Part shown: positions 54,078 through 64,000 of the stretch, in pieces
How the letters are laid out: each line of letters starts with the position of its first letter
Numbering within the stretch: the stretch's first letter is position 1
Origin: Cylicocyclus nassatus
Lineage: Eukaryota > Nematoda > Chromadorea > Rhabditida > Strongylidae
DNA length: 64,000 bases
NCBI GenBank assembly: GCA_958299035.1
Contig: CATQJL010000223.1
Coordinates: forward strand, 65,838,371 to 65,902,370
Direction: 5' to 3'
Notes under the pieces: model-generated
The model's input: only the letters and a program-made list of their open reading frames with translations
Database searches by the model: none
Told to the model about the DNA's origin: nothing
Translations under genes and position numbers: made by a program

Positions 54078-56859
54078 GGTGTGGGCGGCAAAGGATATCA
54101 TCAATACAGAGTTACCCAGAAAGCTATGGTAAGTTACAGTCTACCCGGTACGGAAAGTACACATACAGATCACTACAAAATGCATAAAAAGTACACATTT
54201 ACATATTGTGATTTTCCGGAGCCAGACTAATTTCGCCGTACGGGCTGTCTTTCATATTGGCAATGTCAATACTCCGTTCAATGTAAGAGTGGCTTGACGC
54301 TCTTCACAGACATTTAGGATGAAGCCTAAAGTTTTTTTATTTGCATAAGGTTTTCTTAACGTGCTTGTAACTAGCATCATTTTCTCAAGCATCTGTAACG
54401 AATAAGAAGTGTCTGTAATGTGTGTCAGCGAAGTTCCCATAGCATTAAAGTCATCTTTTATTCATGTATGCACATCACTTCAAGAAGTTCGCTGCTGCTA
54501 TCGCCAGCAGCTTCGGAATACGCTTGTACAGCTTGACTTTAGCAGAAAAAAGTGGATGGAATTTGAATTCGGATTCTCATGCCACCATTCACCTTCCAGT
54601 GCTTTCCTGGCTTCAGACATCTCTGATTTGATCTCTTAGAATCGTATTGTTTGTGAGGTGATCGCCTTAGGAAGTACGGCAAGAAAAAAAAATAAGCACT
54701 TATTCTTGTTGTTCGCAGTTAACATCTTTATGTTTTGCCCCTTGGCTAATTGCCTTCGTATGTGCGGCTATTGCTTACACGTATGTTCTGTAACGTTTAC
54801 TGACCGACAGCTATACTGACCAACTTCTGAGAGATCTCAATCTCAACTTCTTGCGAAAATTTATTTTTGGATGCTTACTTTTGAATGAGGTGTCGAATTG
54901 CTAAAACTCCGATTTTTTTTCAAAGAGCTACGAAGTTTCATTTTTGACTTGAGGCGCTGATATAGGATGGTAAGGCGTAATTCGGAAGTACCCCCTCCAC
55001 CCCCCTCCCCCCACACCTCAGGCGAAGCAAACGTGTTAGCCATAAGTTTTTCCATCTTTTAGCTGCAAAGATTTTCCATTCTAACATTATTTAGAGTCAG
55101 ATTTTATGACCAACGGATGACTCCTTTCCTTGGCATAAAAGTAAAGTTCTAACAATTTTTGAACAGAATTGTGATCTAGAACTTGTATTGAATGACATTC
55201 GTACAGAAAATCTCAAAACTGCGTAGTTAATGAGAACATTTTATTTTTCTATTTGTTTTGTATAATATCGTTCAGTTTGTGAAAATTACGAACTGAATTT
55301 CGGAAAACTCAGATAGATGTCGCAGTTTTTTTTTGCAGTAATATCAATACTTTTCAACTTTGTTGCAAATACCAAATTGCAGACTAGGGCTATGATGTTT
55401 GACAGCGCACTTTGGACTAGGAAGAAGTTTTGCGGTCCTAATAATTTTGAGTGAAATGCTAAATCTCTCGCCCTGCAGATCTTTAACCTTGACTTGCGAG
55501 GAAAAAGCACCAAACTGGAATCAAATCTGCAACGCAATTCTTTCCTGTACCTGCGCAACTTGAAGAACACTCTTTACTATTTTTATCGTAGAGGAGTAGT
55601 AATTGGAATGGTACACATACGACTCTCACGAAAAGCTCTGTTTTCGCAATGTCCTCACACCCTCATTATCTCACCAGGGTTACCGCTTAACGAACAACAA
55701 TGCTATTTTCAAATTCTTGAAGGTGCTCATCAACTTGGGTTGTATAGCAGTTTCCATTTGGATATATCAAGTATGACGAAATATAATAAAATAAATTCGT
55801 GGAAATTTTGTTCGATTTTTCCTTGATTGATGAGACCGGTTTTGCTTATGTTATGTACCTTTGCATTGTTGATCATTTTTTTAGCAAATCAGATTACACC
55901 TTTATACCTCCTTTCCCTTCTCCTTGAATCATCTTATCTACAAAAACTGATTTTTAAATTTTGTATCTTTTTCCAGAGTTAGTTTGAGATATGAGAGTCG
56001 AGCAGAAAATGCTGGTGATCCATCAGAAATTCACAATCTTATTCAACAAATCAAGAATAATTGGTCTTTTTGATTTATATCTGATGCTATAGAGAAACAA
56101 TTTTTTACAACTCTCTGCTCTAATACTGCTGTTGTCCAGTGACCATGTGCACTTGCGATTATGAATTTTCACTGAGCACTGAAAAAATCAGTTGTTCTCT
56201 CTCTTCTTTTTACTTTTTCATTTCGTACGAATAGCATCGTGCGTAATGGGTGGCATGAACCGAGCGGATAATGATGGTGCAATCTACCGCAGTGAAGCGA
56301 AAATAGCTATAACTCCGTTTTGCGTGAAAGCAATAAAAAAGCTAATAGCTGTAGCTATGCTATTGCTAGCGTACCAAATTCAGAACCGCTTAGAGGTTCG
56401 TTCTCCCAGTGTTCGATTTTTCTCTGAAATATTCGAAATGTACCTCGGATGCACCGGCTTCCAAAAAGCCCGCATCTCCATTCGTTGCGATCAGAACCTT
56501 TGATGAACTTGAATTCTTGTGATGATCAATCCAATTAGCTAACAGTCGTCGCAATACACTTTTTAAGGGTGAAAGATGAGTTATAACCCTTTTTTTGGTT
56601 TCCATTGACGGAAATCTTCTGTTTGTTAAGTGATTGCCGATACAAATGCTATCTGAAGCACTTGGTAGAATCAAACAACATTGTTACCAAGGACGCGAAT
56701 TTGTCGAGGTTATTCTTGATGGATGAAAAATAAACACTTGGCTTGTCTTCAATTCATTTTCGTCAAAAGTTCTTCTGTGAAAGTTATCAAATTCGCGAAG
56801 TTCTTTGGTTAATTAGGACTTAAAAATTGTTGGGAAGTTCCCAACATGTACATGAATAC
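54078..56859. other. Gene-free stretch with old duplications
   Basis: No exon was recognised. The segment at about 55565-55760 is similar to 62815-62990 (shared TTTACTATTTTT-TCGTAGAGGAG, TCGCAATG-CTCAC-CCCTCATTA and GCTATTTTCAAATT / GCTATTTTGAATTT). Repeat copy 56231-56320 is described with 53350-53460. Confidence 0.5.
56231..56320. repeat. Old dispersed repeat, CGTAATGGGTGGC type, copy 2
   Basis: ATAGCATCGTGCGTAATGGG, GATGGTGCAATCTACC and AAGCGAAAATAGCTATAACT align in order with 53350-53460. The spacing is conserved, so the match is unlikely to be chance. Confidence 0.55.
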
Positions 56860-57079
56860 CAGTGGCAGGCCGAAGGGGGGGGGGGGAATTTACTTGTAAA
56901 ATAAATTTTCTGGGGTCTGCTTGCCGCCGCTCCCCCTTTCCTAGTTTTTAGGAGTTACCCGAAATTTTTGAAAAGCGCCCAAGAATTTCTTCGGAGTGCG
57001 TGGCTGACCCCGCGCACCTTCATTTGAAAAATTTCTTTGCTCCCCCCCCCCCCGGACGGGAATCCTTGGATCGCCACTG
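56860..57079. mobile_element. hAT-like poly-G/C element, copy 4 (220 bp)
   Basis: It starts CAGTGGCAGGCCGAAGGGGG and ends GGATCGCCACTG. It has the same G-run / C-run layout and GGAGTGCGTGGCTGACCCCG block as copy 1. The flanking octamers ATGAATAC (56852-56859) and ATAAATAC (57080-57087) differ at one base, consistent with an aged target-site duplication. Confidence 0.82.
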
Positions 57080-57087
57080 ATAAATAC

Positions 57088-58351
57088 TACTCCTCTTGTT
57101 TGTACCATGACTTCCAACAGATTGTTTGTTGTGTGCGCATACAAGATTTGCTTGTATAACTCGAGTGGTTGCATATAGGCAGATCCTCTGGAGCTATTCG
57201 CAATCCAACTGGTTTTTATCTTCCTCTGGTTCCTCTAAATCTGGCCGAATGCTCGATATCACTTTAGCTAAAGGCTCTTCTTGGGTTATTCGCTCTAGGC
57301 ATGATAGCATAATATTGTACAGTGGCTATGTTGCTATCACTTCAAATGCGCATTATTCCATTTATGTCTGATAGCTGACTACACATCTTACGTTATAGCC
57401 GTAGCTTTCCTAATCCTTTTGTGCTACAGAACTGTGGAACGCCAATCAGCACCAGCACCCATTTCCCATATGACGTTTATGAGATTGCCCTAAGCACAAA
57501 CTTGTTCTTTTGCAATATGCAGAGTAGTAGGAAATTGGATTAATACGATGAGTCTAGGACAAACGGCGCCAGTTCAATTTGGAGGCGGAGTTTTTCATGG
57601 CTCTAGTTGCATCGTAGGTATTTATTCGTACACCATGCCTTTATCAAGATGTGTTTCATGCATAGCATTAAGGGAGGAACTAGTCTGGGACCCTTACTTC
57701 CAATATGAGACAAAAAATTCCAAAAAAATTTATTCTCTAGTCACAGGTCATCTGCGATTTTGGAAGTGTACAAATCACGCTTTTGTGAAGCATCGTTTTA
57801 GTGTTCTACCGAATGTTTGAATCCGATGTGCGCAAATTACTGAGGGGGTAGATTCTTTTCGTAACGGAAAAAATTATGGTTTATGAACTGCCAAGAAACC
57901 TGAACTTGATGATCATCGACTGATTTTGCCTGCCTTTTATTGTTACTCAACGGAATGCATTCTTTTGCTCTCCAGGCTCTCTTTAGAAATTGATCCAGTG
58001 AGGAAATTGTAAGAAAAATCAAAGACTCTGGCTTTTTTCGAGTATAACGTTACCTTCAGTGCTACAATAGTATCATTACCGTAGCTTCTGTTGCCTCAAA
58101 AGCCCAAGGAGTTTGCTCTCTATTATGCACATATTTTATGCGTTATGTGAGCCGATAGAGGTTTCCCTATAATCCTTGACCACCATGAGCGTTCGCGTCC
58201 ATTCATGCGCAAACGTTGATGTTCCAGCAGTTAACCTTCATTGGGACCGCTGCAGTAACAGTTCCGTTAGTTCACCAAGTGAACTGGATAATTCTTTTCA
58301 CAGAACCCTACGTGGTAACCACACGCTGAAATAATATGGCCAAATATGAAT
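57088..58351. other. Gene-free stretch
   Basis: Short plus-strand frames (57126-57371, 57548-57820) have no motifs. Nothing was recognised. Confidence 0.4.
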
Positions 58352-58569
58352 TTTTGCTCTAAAGCGAAGGGACTTTTGTTAAAGGCAAAGGGGATATCGT
58401 TTTGTGGCCGAAAATACCCAAAAATTCCGACGTTTTATTTATCAGTCGATGTTTCCTTTTTTGAGGTTTTTTACGTTCAGGTTCAGAATAAAGAGGGACT
58501 TCTACGAAATTTTCAAAATCAAAAGGGACTTTTGAAATTTCCTTGGCGCCAGCTCGTGTCAAGCCTTGG
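58352..58569. mobile_element. Remnant of the CAGGGCCCGGC-ended hAT family, copy 3
   Basis: It keeps the subterminal motifs GGCAAAGGGGATATCGTTTT and AAGAGGGACTTC-TACGAAATTTTC and a decayed right end CGTGTCAAGCCTTGG. The left terminal repeat is gone. It matches the end regions of copies 1 and 2, with the middle deleted. Confidence 0.65.
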
Positions 58570-61500
58570 TTTTTGGGCGACTTATTTTGCAACTGAGGCC
58601 TTCTAGCGGGCAGAGATTCTTTGTAATCTAATCATACTTATTATCTGGGTTATTCAAGAGCACTTGCTTATTAGGTAATTCTATCGGAAAGTGGCTTTCG
58701 ATATATTATCAATCGAAGATTATTTAGAGAGTTTGCGAATCAGCGATCGCTATTTTGTACTTATAGAAGTGTGATGCCAACTAAATTGCAGGGTAAAGTA
58801 ATTAAATGTTCATTATCTGGTTCAGGTTCCATTCGATTCTTGAACATGATCTATCTGGAGAGCTTATCTGTTTGTTTTGCAGTCTCACTTTAGGTCCTGA
58901 CAGACATCCCGTTCTGATGAATTTTTAGACCGTTGATACCGTGCACCTTAAAGAAAATTTCCTCGATTGACATGATTATCGCTACTAAACGGTATTTTTT
59001 CCAGTTGTATCTTTTATAGGTCTTTCGTAACACCTGCGCATCTGCTCTTCTTGGTTACTGAAAAATAAACCATAGAGTCTTACACAGCAGTTCTGTCAAA
59101 TACGAAACCCTCGTTTATTGTTTGCGATGACAAATGATCCTTTGACGGTCGCTTGTTGAGCGGGAGTTTTTGCATTGAATGCTAGCGGAAGTTCTGGAAA
59201 TTGCGTGCTTGTATGCTCCACATTCATTGCTTTTTTCCTTTGTGAGGGATTGGAATCGGATTCCATTGGAATAGCAGACACCAAGCTAACGGGATTTTTT
59301 AACTGGCTTGGACTTATATTAGAGCAAATAAAGATGCTGATGGCCATGCGCAATTTATTTCATACGATCAGAAGTTTCAGTTGCCACTAGAATGGAGGTA
59401 GTGATTTGGGTATACAAAAGATCGATGATAAGTATAGTTAGCTCCAGAGAAACCTGATGTTACATTTCTGCAGAAAGGAGATTTGTTCCACGGAGATCGG
59501 GAGCGAGGCCAAAAGAAGGGCTGGGACACTTCGACACTTGCTATATATGATGTGCTAGTCGAAGTGATGAGTTCATTTTCCTATGCACAACCTCTGAACG
59601 AGTATTAACAAAAAAAATATTATCGCCGAATTTGAACAGCTCATAATTATATCGGCTTAATGAGCAGTTTGCGGCAACATGTTTTTACTTTTCATCAGGA
59701 ATTCAGCCTTGTATTTGTGTGCATTTCCCTTTTCATGACTGTCATTGTAGTTTTCTCAGCATGCAAATAGAAGATAAAGTTTTTCAGAGTTTTCTTTCTT
59801 GGTTTTAGTCTTGTTATTGCGATAACTCTAATTTTGACAGTTCATTGATATATCGAAGTGTAGATTGTGTTCAGGGATTTTCATCTGTGAGAAGCAGCAC
59901 CTGTATTTTCCAAAAATATCTAAATCAAGCATCTTATCTTGCCAGTTCGTCTCTTACGTTATCGTCATTTCTGGATATGCTGCATATCGTTATAGGTGCT
60001 CGTAAATTTTTGCTTTTTCACAAGCAATCTTTCCATTTTATTTTCAGATTGCTGGTATTCCTACGATTTATGAGGCTTCTTGTGGTGAATTGCTGTCATA
60101 ATTTCGTGGAGTCGTGCCAAGCTTAAAAAATCAGGCAAAGATGGTGGTATGTTGAACTATGGCGCGTCTGCCTGCTGCTTTGTAATTTCTCGGCAAGTTT
60201 CATAGAAATTTCGGCCTCCATGAAATCATCATTGTGCCGCCGTAGATTTCTGTACACTCCATACACTAATTTTTTTTTCATTTCTGTATAGTTGCGTCTG
60301 ACAACTCGAACCGCGTTGCTCAATTGCTACTTGAAGAGTCTCTTAGAAGTGCCTCAGTCATGGTTGTAATTTGATCCGTGTAACAGTTTTTTCACCGAAA
60401 TGCCACACTTCCTGCACCAAAAATATACATAGGTGATAACACTAATAATGAGCTATTTATAGCTGGGCTGGCTTTCTTAATCGTTTTGTTTTTCATGCGT
60501 TGTCAGAAGATAGTTCTGCCTTCTTTTCAAACAATCATTTTGCAGTTATTATTAGGGTATTGCTGCTTGGATATTGGGCAATTTTCTGATTTCAAAGAGA
60601 ACTCGTGACTTTTTGAGTACAGCATCTGCTCGTCTGCGATAGCGAAAAATCAAAATGCTCTCGCTTTTGACGACTAATGAACTTTCCAGAAAATTCGTCT
60701 TTTCGCGGCCTCGGCGCACATCGCTAATTCGTGCGCTAAATCGCATCGAGTGTTAGCTGTTTGGCTTACGAGGCCGGCTGTCCGAAAAAAACACGCACTA
60801 AATCTCAGCGCGTGCCGTTGATTTCCTTGTGAGTTTTGCATTCGCTTAATTTCATTCGCCTGGGCTGCTGGTACGGTTGAATCCTGAATTTGATATCTTC
60901 CTGTTGGATGTCTCTCTCAAACTGCTCTGAGGATTTTCTGAGGAAACGCTAACAAATACCTAACAAATAATATCTGTTCATAGCTTTCTTAAAGAGTCAT
61001 TTCAGTCGTTTGCATCACTAGGTATAAGCATGCAAATTCTGAATTTGTTTTATCACAGATATACGCAAGCAAGTTATTAAGTAACATTTTTTCATATTAA
61101 CTGTGTTTGGGTCATCTAGTCGCATTTTTCCGGATCTTCTCTTCAGAGTGTGAATGATCTACCAAATGTCGTATACACTCCGAAGCGGTATACTTATATG
61201 TATAAGCAATCTTCTCTTGTTACTTTGCAAGAAATGGAACCACAGATTTGCACCAGAATTTTGGTGTCACAGGTTTGAGAAAACAAAACTTTCTAGATTT
61301 TCGTCATTTCACACCTCCCATTCTCTCTTAAGGAATATCAGAAGGTTTCTGAAGAAAAAGAACAGAAACATGCCTAACACGGGCTTTTAATGGAATTTGC
61401 ACAAATTGGTCGTTATCTTTGGTAAGTGTAGTACGCGTGAAAGGACCCAATTATTTTGCGCGCATGCTTTCTTCAACTAGCAACCGTTAATCGTGGCTTA

Positions 61501-63127
61501 GAGAGGACGTAAAAAGCGCTACTTACGGACATACTTGAGATTCAAACTCGCTCCCGTTATGTGCGTGTGCTTAAATCGCAAAAGCTAATGCCTCCTATAC
61601 GATGTCTCAAAATGATTCATGTATACTTTTTGAAGCAACATATAAAACTGTACCAATTGGCTTTCGAAAATACTGCGACCAAACGCTATTGGGACGATGA
61701 GAAGACGTTGAGAAGTGCTTTGCTTTTGTTTGGGGTTGGCTATTCGTTCTTTAAAGAAACCGTTAGCGACCAAGACGCTGTTCAAGTGCAGGAGTTTTTC
61801 CTTGTGCAGCTGATAGTGAATCCCATTATTCCGTAATTTGCCTAAAAAAGCGATAATCTTTTCTCTGAATTTTTTTCGTTCAAATCTACGGATTACGCAA
61901 CTTTTACGTCTCTTTTTAATTCTTGCAAGCTGGTATTACATGAATTTATCTTTATTTTGTAGATTCATGATATAAGCTGCTCCAGGGTTTTGTAATTTGC
62001 CCCATTTTTGAAAGCAAGATGATGAGAAATGTACAATATAATTAGTCACAAAAGTTGTTGAACTCTATCGGAGCTTACTGAAATCCAAGTTTCGTAGACA
62101 TATTTTGATTTAAGTGTACGAATGTTGAAGCCAAGGGCGCTGCTAGACTCAGTTAAGTGAGGCTTCTTATCTACAGAGGTGCTTTTTGAATACAGTAGGC
62201 GGTAAGATTTCATAGGTTTTTGGGTATGCGCTGTGTCCATCGAGTCTCATTCATTTTAGAAAGTGAAAGATATCATTGTGGAAGTTAGCAATTTGGTGAT
62301 ATGGTATTTTTTTTAATTTGCGCTTCACCGAACTTTTTACGGCTTCAGTACGTATTTTTCGTTAGCTTATCTCGGCTTTGACGACGAGCAAATTCTAGAA
62401 CTAAGACCTTTTCATTGTAATTTCTTAATGTCATACCTCTTTCGGTGCAGCAGAACTTTGCGGTCACTTGCGTGTTCATTTTCGCTCACTGACGGGTTCC
62501 CAGCCACTGCTTGGCACGGGCGCATTTGGACTTGATGCAAGCCAAAACGGCTACAAAGCCTTTGACAAATTCTTTTGAAGTTTTTGGTTGGTATTTTACT
62601 TTTGCAGTAAATTATCAGAGTTTTTCAATACTTTATTTTGCGGAGTTGAGTATAAAATACGCGTCGAACATATCGCTACTTTTTTAATAACTCGCTAATG
62701 CTTCAAAATCCTGAATTATGGAACCCCTTCTATTCGCGCTCCTCATAATCGGATACTGTTCCACACATTCACTAACTTCTGCAAAAAATATCGCGATCTT
62801 CTGCAACTTGCAATTTGAGGCACCCATCATTTACTATTTTTGTCGTAGAGGAGGTTGTAATTAGAGTGGTCCATCCGCAGCTCTTACGAATGACTTGTTA
62901 TCGCAATGCCTTACTCCCTCATTAACTCGTCAGCGTTACCAATTAGCAAAGTACGGGGCTATTTTGAATTTGTGCTCATTCCTTAGTACATCCATATCTG
63001 CTTGCAAACTGCAAGACAGTCAAACGGTGGTGAACTACGAGTTCAAGTCGAAGATTAATCTTCTCAATATGGAGTTTGGTTCATCACTATCTTCCTTCGT
63101 TTTCTTGATGTTTTCTTCGAGATTCGT
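58570..63127. other. Gene-poor stretch, 4.5 kb
   Basis: No exon chain was found. Frames at 59096-59353 (minus), 59845-60126 (plus) and 61561-61836 (plus) lack motifs. It contains copy 2 of the ATCGCTAATTCGTG repeat (about 60718-60765) and the partner (62815-62990) of the 55.6-kb duplication. Confidence 0.4.
62815..62990. repeat. Diverged duplicate of 55565-55760
   Basis: It shares TTTACTATTTTTGTCGTAGA, GAGTGGTCCA-CCGCA, TCGCAATGCCTTACTCCCTC and TTACCAATTAGC-AA with the earlier segment, in the same order and orientation. The identity is moderate, and neither copy holds a credible open frame across the shared part. Confidence 0.55.
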
Positions 63128-63362
63128 ACACGTGGCTTATAAGCAAACTGGATATCGTTTTTGAGACAAAAAGCAAAGTGGGTTTCGTTTTTGTGGCCGA
63201 AAAATACAAAATTTCAAAACTTGCGACGTTTTTTTGGTTGTTTTTTGGAGATTGTTTTAAGGATTATGGTCTAGGGTCAAAGGGGACTTCGTAAAAATTC
63301 GCGAAAGTCAAGGGAGACTTCGTTCTTTGCACTTTCAACTAGCCACCTCGTGTCGAGCCCTG
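63128..63362. mobile_element. Remnant of the CAGGGCCCGGC-ended hAT family, copy 4
   Basis: It keeps GGATATCGTTTTTGAGAC, AAGCAAAGTGGGTTTCG, GGTCAAAGGGGACTTCG and a right end CCACCTCGTGTCGAGCCCTG. The left terminus is eroded. It is reduced to the two end regions, like copy 3. Confidence 0.65.
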
Positions 63363-64000
63363 GTTTTCTTACTAAACATAAGGAGAGTCTCACCGATATT
63401 GCTTTTTTGTCCACTTACTAATCTCTTGAAACCTCCATTGCGTAAAAGTGAAGGCGAACGCAGGAAATTTCTGAGCTTTTTCATAATCTAAAGGTTATCA
63501 ATCCATTGGAGTCTCTTTTTCCCCAATTGGGCGATATTTATGAAATATTTGTATGGGTCAGTTAGCGGAAACCGTCTCTGGTATCGGAATCTCAAATCGA
63601 ATTCCACAGAGTAATCCTGCAATTCTTTTTATTTTATTTTTTTTTTGCGACGAGCGCATGCGATCCCTCACTAACATAAGTCTTTTCTAAAACTTTGCTC
63701 TTGGAAAAGTTTCTTTTTTTTCCCTATCTATACGCTATGAATAGCATTAATCGCTGATGGACAGCCGAATGGAATTGGCAGTTTCAATGATGAGTAAATA
63801 GCTAGCCATAAGCACAGTGCACTTGATGACGGCAAGGTCGTTGCACGAAGACTATGCTATGGCTATCATTCCAACTCAAAACTTTATGGACGTCAGCGAT
63901 TCGTCGCTATTTTTGATCGCTTTCAATATGCAAGCTTTTCCTCTTATGACAAAAATCTTCCAACTTTACTGTTCAACATATCATTAGAGTCACTGCATCT
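63363..64000. other. End of window, gene-free
   Basis: It holds a weak third copy of the 53.35-kb repeat at about 63735-63815 (CTATGAATAGCATTAATCGC, AAATAGCTAGCCATAAG). No coding exon was recognised. Confidence 0.4.

Noticed and set aside
1..64000. CRISPR arrays, tRNA genes, rRNA genes and bacterial-type operons
   Set aside because: None seen. Repeats here are transposon-like or tandem duplications, and the splice-site pattern shows eukaryotic DNA.

Overview
The window is eukaryotic DNA, almost certainly from a nematode. It is AT-rich, has no operon-like packing of open frames, and its genes are split into short exons (50-265 bp) with TTTCAG-type acceptors and GTAAGT-type donors. The recognisable gene families fit a worm: a TWK-type two-pore potassium channel, a secreted one-immunoglobulin-domain protein, and a serine carboxypeptidase with tandem S10 domains. 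The large introns and heavy load of small DNA transposons suggest a clade V (strongylid or hookworm-like) parasite rather than Caenorhabditis, but that placement is inference.

Layout. 0.7-3.8 kb (+): the 3' nine coding exons of a TWK channel, with both selectivity filters visible and the first transmembrane segment not identified. 3.8-14 kb: no intact gene; decayed non-LTR reverse transcriptase fragments, foldback elements and a nested pair of hAT-like elements, one with a perfect 8-bp target-site duplication. 14.07-16.9 kb (+): an intronless, 5'-truncated copy of a tandem-domain serine carboxypeptidase, disabled by stops and frameshifts. 17-19 kb: GC-rich and poly-G repeat material. 24.5-26.2 kb (+): a small two-exon gene for a secreted single-Ig-domain protein. 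29.1-35.05 kb (-): a gene of about 14 exons encoding roughly 560 residues that I could not assign to a family; the internal exons join in consistent phases. 35-64 kb: no convincing gene; mobile elements and old diverged duplications.

The mobile DNA is the most informative part. At least five short-element families can be defined from terminal inverted repeats plus target-site duplications: (1) hAT-like elements with CAGTGGCGTACC ends and poly-G/C flanks (four copies); (2) hAT-like elements with CAGGGCCCGGC ends and repeated subterminal motifs (two full copies, two remnants); (3) a 607-bp element filled with TTCGAATATTCG palindromes and flanked by a perfect 8-bp duplication; (4) TA-flanked MITEs of two kinds, one inserted exactly at a splice donor of the channel gene; (5) a family with ATCGAT-rich interiors and a perfect 48-bp palindrome, present in two copies in opposite orientation.

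The three genes show no sign of working together. All calls come from reading the sequence; no database search was run.
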